Positions 1-5,556 of a stretch of 5,556 bases of DNA are shown one piece after another. The translations under genes and the position numbers were made by a program. The notes under the pieces are model-generated. The model did not search any database and was not told the origin of the DNA. It saw only the letters and a program-made list of their open reading frames with translations. Source of the DNA: Prevotellaceae bacterium UBA3627 (GTDB taxonomy: Bacteria; Bacteroidota; Bacteroidia; Bacteroidales; Bacteroidaceae); assembly GCA_002373375.1 (NCBI GenBank), contig DFLE01000036.1, forward strand, positions 1-5,556, given 5' to 3'. Numbering within the stretch: position 1 is the stretch's first letter; each line of letters starts with the position of its first letter.

Positions 1-1784
1 TGTGGAACTTCGCCGGCCGCCAGAATGACATCCAGGGCTTCGGCGAAGCCGAGCACGGCAACTGGCTCACCGGTATTCCCTTCATCGACAACCTGCGTCT
101 GGGCGACCAGAGCAAGTTGCCCGACGAGCTGAAGGAGAACAAGGGACACAACGTGTTCTACTGTATGCCGCTGATACTTGGTTTGATTGGTCTCTTCTGG
201 CAGGCATACCGCGGCCGTAAGGGCATACAGCAGTTCTGGGTGGTATTCTTCCTGTTCTTTATGACGGGACTGGCTATTGTGATATACCTTAACCAGACAC
301 CTATGCAGCCTCGCGAGCGTGACTATGCATACGCAGGCTCATTCTATGCATACGCTATATGGTGTGGTATGGGTGTTGCAGCTATTATAGAGTTGCTTAA
401 GCGTTATCTGCTCAAGAACAAGGAGAGCGTGGCAGTCTCAGCATTGATAGGCGCTGCTGCATTACTTGTACCGATACAGATGGCAAGCCAGACATGGGAC
501 GACCACGATCGTTCAGGACGCTACTGCTGTCGTGATTTCGGACAGAACTACCTGATGTCTTTGCAGGATGAGGGTAACCCTATAATATTCACTAATGGCG
601 ATAATGATACCTTCCCTCTGTGGTATAACCAGGATGTGGAGCAGGTACGTACCGATGCCCGCGTATGTAACCTGTCATACCTGCAGACCGACTGGTACAT
701 TGACCAGATGGTGCGTCCGTCATGGAACTCTCCGTCGCTGCCTATCACTTGGAGCAGGCTTGACTATTGCTCTGGCACCAACGAGTATGTCACTGTGGAG
801 CCTGGCTACAAACAGCAGATATTGGATTACTATGCGTCTGACCCTGAGGCTGCGAGAAAGCAGTTTGGCGATGATCCGTTTGAGATTAACAATGTGCTGA
901 AGCGCTGGGTATGCGGCAACAAGTATAAGGATGATGAGCACGTGATTCCTACTGATACGCTGTATCTCTACATAGACAAGGAGGCAGTGAAGAAGAGTGG
1001 TATGATGATACCTGTTGACTCTACGGGAACTGCTACGATACCAGAGAAGATGGCAATATCACTTGTGGGTAAGCGCGCGCTCTACAAGGGAGACCTTATG
1101 ATGCTGGAGATGCTTGCCAACCACAATTGGACACGTCCGTTGTATGTGGCTCAGACCGTAGGTGCAGATAACTATATGAATCTCGGTGAGAACTTCATAC
1201 AAGAGGGCTTGGTAAACCGTATCACTCCGTTCCATACTAATGAGACTAACAACTTTGACACGGAGAAGGTTTACAAGAACCTCATGACACGTTTCAAGTT
1301 TGGCGGACTGGATAAACCAGGTCTTTATCTTGACGAGACTGTTACACGTATGTGTTATACACACCGCCGTCTCTTCGGAACTCTTATACAGCATCTGTTG
1401 CGTGAGGGTAAGAAGGATAAGGCCAAGAAGGCTATCGAGTATGCGGAGAAGGTGTTGCCAACGTATAACCTGCCAATGTCCTACTACAGTGGCGGACTTG
1501 ATTTCGTTAACGGTTACTTTGCTCTTGGTATGACAAAGAAGGCTCATGAGACAGCTGATGCTATATGGAAGAATAGTATGCAGTACATGAGTTGGTACCT
1601 GTCACTGGAGCAGAATCACTTCAACTCTTCACAGCGTGAATGTATGATGAACATGTATGTGATGCAGCAGTTGGTTGACATATATGTAAGATATGACAAA
1701 GCTCTCGCTAAAAAGAAAATGGCAGAACTGCAGAAAGTGATGACGATGTATGAGAGCCGTGGCGGTACAATGGGGTTAGAGTAA
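1..1784 (+). CDS. DUF2723 (TMEM260-like) membrane protein, candidate protein O-glycosyltransferase, 5' partial
   Basis: The reading frame is already open at base 3 and runs to TAA at 1782-1784, so the gene begins before the window; the TTG at 117 is an internal Leu codon, not a start. Numbering visible residues from base 3 (593 in all), residues 1-24 carry WNFAGRQND and a GNWLTGI motif, which I recognise from the DUF2723 family. Probable membrane segments lie near residues 52-70, 77-97, 114-132 and 142-160, with the conserved loop TPMQPRERDY at 99-108. A soluble, probably periplasmic part follows, opening with NGDNDTFPLWYNQDVE (198-213) and ending in a helical, TPR-like region (about 450-590). 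The family is related to human TMEM260, a protein O-mannosyltransferase, and is classed with GT117; a role in O-glycosylation of exported proteins is therefore inferred. The catalytic N-terminal membrane part is mostly outside the window. The next gene starts 19 bp downstream, which suggests cotranscription. Confidence 0.9.
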   Translation, partial: WNFAGRQNDIQGFGEAEHGNWLTGIPFIDNLRLGDQSKLPDELKENKGHNVFYCMPLILGLIGLFWQAYRGRKGIQQFWVVFFLFFMTGLAIVIYLNQTPMQPRERDYAYAGSFYAYAIWCGMGVAAIIELLKRYLLKNKESVAVSALIGAAALLVPIQMASQTWDDHDRSGRYCCRDFGQNYLMSLQDEGNPIIFTNGDNDTFPLWYNQDVEQVRTDARVCNLSYLQTDWYIDQMVRPSWNSPSLPITWSRLDYCSGTNEYVTVEPGYKQQILDYYASDPEAARKQFGDDPFEINNVLKRWVCGNKYKDDEHVIPTDTLYLYIDKEAVKKSGMMIPVDSTGTATIPEKMAISLVGKRALYKGDLMMLEMLANHNWTRPLYVAQTVGADNYMNLGENFIQEGLVNRITPFHTNETNNFDTEKVYKNLMTRFKFGGLDKPGLYLDETVTRMCYTHRRLFGTLIQHLLREGKKDKAKKAIEYAEKVLPTYNLPMSYYSGGLDFVNGYFALGMTKKAHETADAIWKNSMQYMSWYLSLEQNHFNSSQRECMMNMYVMQQLVDIYVRYDKALAKKKMAELQKVMTMYESRGGTMGLE

Positions 1785-1803
1785 AGAGAGATACTGTGAT
1801 ATT

Positions 1804-2412
1804 ATGATAATAGAGCAACCATCCAAATGGCTCAGATGGATATATCCCAGTGCTCTGTGGCGTATGGACGCCACAGAGCACTCCGTGTATCTGACTTTTG
1901 ATGACGGACCGATACCAGAATCCACCCCCTTCATCCTTGATACACTAAGGGAGTTTGGCATAAAGGCTACGTTCTTCGTGGTAGGCGAGAATGCGGAACG
2001 ATACCCAGAGTTACTGAAAAGGATAAAAGAGGAAGGACACTCCGTGGGCAACCACACATATAACCACATGGGTAGTCTGAGACATTATGTGAAGACCTAT
2101 TTGAAGAATGTGGAGCGCTGTAACGAATTGATACAGTCTGATTTGTTCAGACCACCGCACGGTTGGATGTGGCTCTCGGTGTATAACATACTTAACAAAC
2201 GATACAAAATCGTGATGTGGGACCTTGTTACGCGTGACTACTCACGTCTGCTCAATGCCTTTGACGTGGTCAGAAATGTCATATTATATACACGCAACGG
2301 CTCTATCATCACATTCCATGACTCACTAAAGAGTATAGAGAAGCTGCAATATGCCTTACCGGCGTCATTGAGGTATTTGAAAGAGAAGGGATACGAATTT
2401 AAAACATTTTAA
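1804..2412 (+). CDS. Polysaccharide deacetylase family protein (NodB homology, CE4)
   Basis: This 202-residue protein is almost only a NodB domain, which hydrolyses N- or O-acetyl groups from sugars using a metal ion. All five family motifs are visible: TFDDGP at 31-36 (D33 probable catalytic base, D34 metal ligand), HTYNH at 84-88 (H84 and H88 metal ligands), RPPHG at 116-120, a Trp-Asp pair at 139-140, and FHDS at 171-174 (H172 probable catalytic acid). No signal peptide or membrane segment is evident, so it may act in the cytoplasm, unlike the many secreted CE4 enzymes. The substrate cannot be read from the sequence; peptidoglycan, surface glycan precursors or other acetylated sugars are all possible. 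The ATG at 1804 is preferred because residues 1-20 (with the ALWRMD stretch) resemble homologues as I recall them; the in-frame ATG at 1864 would leave only 12 residues before TFDDGP. A purine run lies at 1785-1790. The gene lies 19 bp after its upstream neighbour and 5 bp before the ABC-F gene. Confidence 0.93.
   Translation: MIIEQPSKWLRWIYPSALWRMDATEHSVYLTFDDGPIPESTPFILDTLREFGIKATFFVVGENAERYPELLKRIKEEGHSVGNHTYNHMGSLRHYVKTYLKNVERCNELIQSDLFRPPHGWMWLSVYNILNKRYKIVMWDLVTRDYSRLLNAFDVVRNVILYTRNGSIITFHDSLKSIEKLQYALPASLRYLKEKGYEFKTF
1849..1882. repeat. Perfect 15-bp inverted repeat with 4-base loop inside the deacetylase gene
   Basis: The left arm AGTGCTCTGTGGCGT (1849-1863) and the right arm ACGCCACAGAGCACT (1868-1882) are exact reverse complements, separated by ATGG (1864-1867). 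Nine of the 15 pairs are G-C, so mRNA or single-stranded DNA would fold into a very stable hairpin. It covers codons 16-27 of the deacetylase, beginning 46 bases into the gene. No T-run follows, so it does not look like an intrinsic terminator. The loop contains an in-frame ATG. Its role, if any, is unknown. Confidence 0.9.
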
Positions 2413-2417
2413 GGATA

Positions 2418-4031
2418 ATGATAACAGTAACAAATCTTGCAATTCAGTTTGGTAAAAGAGTACTTTACAAAGACGTTAACTTAAAATTCACTCCAGGTAA
2501 CATCTATGGTATTATAGGTGCCAATGGAGCGGGCAAGTCAACTTTGCTCCGTGCCATAAGTGGTGAGTTGGAGGCTAACAAGGGAACAATCGAACTGGGT
2601 CCGGGCGAGCGCCTGTCTGTGCTTGAGCAGGACCACTTTAAGTATGATAACTATACGGTGATGAACACCGTATTGATGGGACACAAACCATTATGGGACA
2701 ATATGCAGGAGCGTGATGCCCTCTACTCTAAGGCAGAGATGACGGAGGCTGACGGCATACGCGCTGCAGAGTTGGAAGAGAAATTCGCCGAGATGGACGG
2801 ATGGAACGCCGAGAGTGACGCGGCGCAGTTGCTGTCAGGACTTGGCGTAAAGGAGGACGTACACTACTCGCAGATGTCAGAGTTGTCAAACAATGAGAAG
2901 GTGCGTGTGATGATGGCTAAGGCTCTGTTCGGAAATCCTGACAACCTGTTGCTCGATGAGCCTACCAATGACCTTGACCTTGACACTGTGCAGTGGCTGG
3001 AGGAATATCTGTCTAATGTGGAGCAGACAGTCTTGGTGGTTTCACACGACCGTCACTTCCTTGACGCTGTGTCAACACAGACCGTTGATATAGACTTCGG
3101 TAAGGTGACGATGTTCGCAGGTAACTACTCATTCTGGTATGAGTCAAGTCAGTTGGCTCTCAGACAGGCACAGAACCAGAAGGCTAAGGCTGAGGAGAAA
3201 CGTAAGGAGCTGGAGGAGTTCATCAGACGTTTCTCTGCCAATGTGGCAAAGTCAAAGCAGACCACATCACGTAAGAAGATGCTTGAGAAACTTAACGTAG
3301 AGGAGATACAGCCTTCTACACGTAAGTATCCTGGTATCATCTTCCAGATGGAGCGTGAGCCGGGTAACCAGATTCTCGAGGTGGAGAATCTCAAGGCTTT
3401 GGATGATGATGGCACGGTATTGTTTGACAATGTGTCATTTAACATAGAGAAGGGACAGAAAACTGTATTCCTGTCTCATAACCCTAAGGCTATGACAGCA
3501 CTCTTTGAAATCATTAACGGTAACAGGGAGGCTGACGGCGGCACATATAAATGGGGTGTGACGATAACTACGGCTTATCTGCCGCTGGACAACACCGCAT
3601 TCTTTGACTCAGACCTGAATCTGGTAGACTGGTTGTCACAGTATGGTCCGGGCAATGAGGTGACAATGAAAGGATTCCTCGGCCGTATGCTGTTTAAGCA
3701 GGAAGAGGTGGAGAAGAAGGTCAATGTGCTCTCAGGTGGTGAGAAGATGCGTTGTATGATAGCGCGTATGCAGCTGAAGAACGCTAACTGCCTGATACTT
3801 GATACCCCTACCAACCATCTGGACTTGGAGTCTATACAGGCTTTCAATAATAATCTTATAACCTTTAAGGGTAACATATTGTTCTCTTCTCATGACCATG
3901 AGTTTATCAATACTGTGGCTGACCGTATCATTGAGCTGACACCAAAGGGTACTATTGACAAGCTTATGTCATACGATGATTATATCTATGACGAGGCTAT
4001 AAAGGCACAGAAAGAGCAGATGTATAACTGA
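2418..4031 (+). CDS. ABC-F family ATPase, YbiT-like, with one degenerate ATP site
   Basis: This 537-residue protein has two ABC ATPase domains and no membrane segments, the layout of ABC-F proteins that bind the ribosomal E site and act on stalled or initiating ribosomes. Length and sequence resemble E. coli YbiT (about 530 residues). Domain 1 has an intact Walker A (GANGAGKST, 34-42), Q-loop Gln71, Walker B LLLDEP (177-182, catalytic E181) and H-switch H210, but its signature reads LSNNE (156-160). A charged, probably coiled-coil linker spans about 243-300. Domain 2 keeps the signature LSGGE (438-442) and H492, but its Walker A is SHNPKAMTA (353-361), its Q-loop Gln appears replaced by Leu390, and its Walker B reads LDTP with Thr463 for the catalytic Glu. 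One composite site should therefore be active and the other not. It starts 5 bp after the deacetylase stop; an AAGGA (2411-2415) overlaps that stop. The exact cellular role, or any link to antibiotic resistance, is not shown. Confidence 0.94.
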   Translation: MITVTNLAIQFGKRVLYKDVNLKFTPGNIYGIIGANGAGKSTLLRAISGELEANKGTIELGPGERLSVLEQDHFKYDNYTVMNTVLMGHKPLWDNMQERDALYSKAEMTEADGIRAAELEEKFAEMDGWNAESDAAQLLSGLGVKEDVHYSQMSELSNNEKVRVMMAKALFGNPDNLLLDEPTNDLDLDTVQWLEEYLSNVEQTVLVVSHDRHFLDAVSTQTVDIDFGKVTMFAGNYSFWYESSQLALRQAQNQKAKAEEKRKELEEFIRRFSANVAKSKQTTSRKKMLEKLNVEEIQPSTRKYPGIIFQMEREPGNQILEVENLKALDDDGTVLFDNVSFNIEKGQKTVFLSHNPKAMTALFEIINGNREADGGTYKWGVTITTAYLPLDNTAFFDSDLNLVDWLSQYGPGNEVTMKGFLGRMLFKQEEVEKKVNVLSGGEKMRCMIARMQLKNANCLILDTPTNHLDLESIQAFNNNLITFKGNILFSSHDHEFINTVADRIIELTPKGTIDKLMSYDDYIYDEAIKAQKEQMYN

Positions 4032-4046
4032 TAGGTGGAGAATAAT

Positions 4047-4088
4047 ATAATTATGGCACGCTTATTGTTTTAAGTGTGCCATAATTAT
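4047..4088 (+). terminator. Strong hairpin between the ABC-F gene and grpE, possible terminator or grpE leader structure
   Basis: ATAATTATGGCAC (4047-4059) is the exact reverse complement of GTGCCATAATTAT (4076-4088). Pairing continues inward through GCTT (4060-4063) and AAGT (4072-4075) with one G-T wobble, giving a 17-pair stem and an 8-base loop. It lies 15 bases after the ABC-F stop, where a terminator would be expected. The following sequence is A/T-rich but has no clean T-run, so intrinsic termination is uncertain. Only 18 bases separate it from the grpE ATG, so it could instead be part of the grpE 5' untranslated region or an operator. Confidence 0.55.
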
Positions 4089-4106
4089 TAATATAAAAAC
4101 ACAGAA

Positions 4107-4733
4107 ATGAAAAAGGAAGACATAAATACCGTGGCAGAAGAAAACATTAAGGATAATATCAACAACGGTGTTGATGAGAATGTGGATAATGTAGAGCAGA
4201 CTGAGCAGACTGAGCAGACTGAGCAGACAGAGGAGACTGTAGAGGATAACACGGCCGCATCGACAGAGGAGACTGCCGAGGAGCAGGCTGACCCACTGGA
4301 GAAAGCTCTGGCAGAGATAGAGGAGCTGAAGAAGCAGGCTCTATATAAGCAGGCAGAGTTTGAGAATTACAGGAAACGCACTATTAAGGAGAAGGCTGAT
4401 TTGATTCTCGGCGGAGGTGAGAAAACCGTAACTGCCATATTGCCTGTCCTTGATGATTTTGAGCGCGCACTTGCAGATAAGAGTGAAGACCCTGCTGCCA
4501 TACGTGAGGGTATGCAGCTTATCTATAATAAGTTTGTCAAGACATTAGAGGGACTGGGAGTAAAGAAGATAGAGACAGAGAATGCAGACTTTAACGTGGA
4601 CTTCCATGAGTCTATAGCGCTTGTTCCTGGAATGGGAGAGGACAAGAAAGGAAAGGTTATAGACTGTGTGCAGACAGGATATACGATGAATGACAAGGTT
4701 ATACGCTTTGCAAAGGTAGCAGTGGGGCAGTAA
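4107..4733 (+). CDS. grpE: GrpE, nucleotide exchange factor of DnaK
   Basis: GrpE releases ADP from the Hsp70 protein DnaK, resetting its folding cycle, and acts as a cytoplasmic dimer. The 208-residue length is usual for the family. Residues 1-62 are acidic, low-complexity and probably disordered, with EQT repeats at 30-41. A long helix (about 63-105) carries the family motif FENYRKR (85-91) and would form the dimer coiled coil. The C-terminal part has the four-helix region (about 106-150) and the beta domain that contacts DnaK, with FNVDFHESI (162-170) and GYTMNDKVIRFAKVAV (191-206), both close to the GrpE signature. The ATG at 4107 has no clear Shine-Dalgarno, only an A-rich leader, as is usual in Bacteroidetes. 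It is followed after 44 bp by dnaJ, the standard co-chaperone pairing. I see no CIRCE element, and heat-shock control cannot be read from the sequence. Confidence 0.97.
   Translation: MKKEDINTVAEENIKDNINNGVDENVDNVEQTEQTEQTEQTEETVEDNTAASTEETAEEQADPLEKALAEIEELKKQALYKQAEFENYRKRTIKEKADLILGGGEKTVTAILPVLDDFERALADKSEDPAAIREGMQLIYNKFVKTLEGLGVKKIETENADFNVDFHESIALVPGMGEDKKGKVIDCVQTGYTMNDKVIRFAKVAVGQ
4194..4238 (+). repeat. In-frame 9-bp tandem repeat in grpE encoding Glu-Gln-Thr
   Basis: Three exact copies of GAGCAGACT (4194-4220) are followed by GAGCAGACA (4221-4229) and a more diverged GAGGAGACT (4230-4238). The unit is three codons long, so gain or loss of copies keeps the frame. It lies in the disordered acidic N-terminus of GrpE, where length change is likely tolerated. 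Confidence 0.95.
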
Positions 4734-4777
4734 CTGGTTTATAATGAATAATTCACGGTTCATAATTAGTACTTGTA

Positions 4778-5556
4778 ATGGCTAAAAGAGATTATTATGA
4801 GGTGCTTGGCGTTGATAAGAATGCCAGTGCCGCAGACATAAAGAAAGCATATCGTAAGATAGCTATAAAGTATCATCCTGACCGTCAGGGTGATAAGAGC
4901 GAAGCTGAGAAGAAAGAGGCTGAGGAAAAGTTTAAGGAGGCTGCGGAGGCTTATGCCGTGCTCTCTGATGACAAGAAGCGCCAGCAGTATGACCAGTTTG
5001 GTTTTGACGGTCCTAATATGGGTGGTGGTTTTGGCGGTGGTGCCGGTTTCGACATCAACGATATCCTGAACTCTGTATTTGGCAGTGGCTTCGACTTCGG
5101 TGGCGGCTTCGGAGATTTCTTCGGAGGTGGTCGTCGTGGCGGCGGTGGCAGCAGAGTACACCGCGGCAGTGACCTCAGATTGAAGGTGCGCCTGAATCTG
5201 CAGGAGGTTGCGACGGGAGTCACCAAGAAGTTCAAGGTGCGTAAGGATGTGCCTTGTACACAGTGTAAGGGCAGTGGTGCTGCTGACGGTTCTGGTACGG
5301 AGACCTGTCACACTTGTCACGGCAGTGGCGTTGTGATACAACAGCAGCGCAGCATGTTTGGTATGATGCAGACACAGTCTGTATGTCCGACATGTGGCGG
5401 TGAAGGAAAGGTCATAAAGAACAAGTGTACCAAGTGTAACGGCGACGGCATTGTACGCGGTGAGGAGATTGTTGAGATAAATATCCCGGCTGGCGTACAG
5501 GACGGAATGGTGGTCAATGCCCCGGGAAAAGGCAATGCTGGAAAGCATGGTGGTGT
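4778..5556 (+). CDS. dnaJ: DnaJ (Hsp40) co-chaperone, 3' partial
   Basis: DnaJ binds unfolded proteins, hands them to DnaK and stimulates DnaK ATP hydrolysis. The frame is open from ATG 4778 to the window end (259 complete codons), so the stop and roughly the last third of the protein are outside. The J domain fills residues 4-73 with the essential HPD at 33-35 and a QYDQFG end. A Gly/Phe-rich linker follows (about 80-125). The cysteine-rich domain has all four CxxCxGxG zinc-binding repeats, beginning at C160, C177, C203 and C217. The first part of the C-terminal substrate-binding region is visible (INIPAGVQDGM at 235-245, then PGKGNAGKHGG). This is a type I (class A) DnaJ with nothing missing in the part seen. 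No Shine-Dalgarno is evident before the ATG. The 44-bp spacer after grpE holds only a short TGAAT/ATTCA palindrome (4745-4755), so cotranscription with grpE is likely. Confidence 0.97.
   Translation, partial: MAKRDYYEVLGVDKNASAADIKKAYRKIAIKYHPDRQGDKSEAEKKEAEEKFKEAAEAYAVLSDDKKRQQYDQFGFDGPNMGGGFGGGAGFDINDILNSVFGSGFDFGGGFGDFFGGGRRGGGGSRVHRGSDLRLKVRLNLQEVATGVTKKFKVRKDVPCTQCKGSGAADGSGTETCHTCHGSGVVIQQQRSMFGMMQTQSVCPTCGGEGKVIKNKCTKCNGDGIVRGEEIVEINIPAGVQDGMVVNAPGKGNAGKHGG

Noticed and set aside
117..119. TTG at 117 as the start of the first gene
   Set aside because: The frame is open upstream to the window edge and the upstream residues match the DUF2723 family, so this is an internal codon of a gene truncated by the window.
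1059..1547. A 162-codon open frame on the - strand inside the DUF2723 gene
   Set aside because: It overlaps well-conserved coding sequence on the + strand, shows no family motif I recognise, and has no independent upstream signals.
4053..4073. A six-codon frame (MARLLF then stop) within the hairpin before grpE, with GGTGGAG 12 bases upstream
   Set aside because: A leader peptide is conceivable, but frames this short are common by chance, the spacing is long, and there is no run of regulatory codons of one amino acid.
4707..4745. TTTG at 4707-4710 and TATAAT at 4740-4745 as a dnaJ promoter
   Set aside because: The TTTG lies in coding sequence of grpE, and the TATAAT does not match the Bacteroidetes TAnnTTTG -7 element at the expected spacing. 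A/T-rich spacer sequence gives such matches by chance, and cotranscription with grpE is the simpler reading.
4745..4755. Short palindrome TGAAT-A-ATTCA between grpE and dnaJ
   Set aside because: Arms of five A/T-rich bases are expected by chance in such a spacer, and the structure would be too weak for a terminator.
4951..5235. A proline-rich open frame on the - strand opposite dnaJ
   Set aside because: The proline runs are simply the complement of the GGN glycine codons of the DnaJ Gly/Phe linker.
4766..5548. A 260-codon open frame on the - strand covering nearly all of the visible dnaJ
   Set aside because: The + strand encodes an unmistakable DnaJ with HPD and four zinc-binding repeats. 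The opposite frame is Thr/Ala/Leu-rich, low in recognisable motifs, and is explained by absence of stop codons opposite a Gly-rich, biased coding sequence.

Overview
The window looks like a chromosomal housekeeping region of a member of the Bacteroidales, most likely close to Prevotella. The assignment rests on three protein-level signs: a DUF2723/TMEM260-like membrane protein of the type common in Bacteroidetes, a YbiT-type ABC-F protein with the residue losses I associate with this phylum, and weak or absent Shine-Dalgarno sequences before most genes. Base composition is moderate (by eye mid-to-high 40s % G+C), with frequent ATA, TAT and CGT codons. This is inference from sequence character, not a database match.

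Layout, all genes on the + strand. Bases 1-1784 hold the 3' part of a DUF2723 family membrane protein (candidate GT117-type protein O-glycosyltransferase), whose start lies outside the window. After a 19-bp gap comes a complete short NodB-type polysaccharide deacetylase (1804-2412), which carries a perfect 15-bp inverted repeat with a 4-base loop inside its early coding sequence. Five bases later begins a complete YbiT-like ABC-F ATPase (2418-4031). A 75-bp spacer follows with a strong hairpin (4047-4088), then grpE (4107-4733) with an in-frame 9-bp tandem repeat near its 5' end, a 44-bp spacer, and the 5' part of dnaJ (4778 to the window end).

Functionally there are two probable transcription units. 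The first three genes are tightly spaced and probably cotranscribed: a surface or envelope glycosylation candidate, a carbohydrate deacetylase and a ribosome-associated ATPase. Shared transcription does not show shared function. The second unit is the classic DnaK co-chaperone pair: DnaJ delivers substrates to DnaK and stimulates its ATPase, and GrpE exchanges the nucleotide. dnaK is not in this window. The hairpin at 4047-4088 is the natural boundary, but it leaves only 18 bases before the grpE start codon, so promoter placement is an open question.

I found no mobile element, CRISPR array, tRNA, rRNA or defence module, and nothing that I would call a new biological system. The observations most worth a second look are the intragenic palindrome in the deacetylase gene, the one-sided loss of ATP-site residues in the ABC-F protein, and the hairpin before grpE. 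No intergenic stretch exceeds 75 bases.
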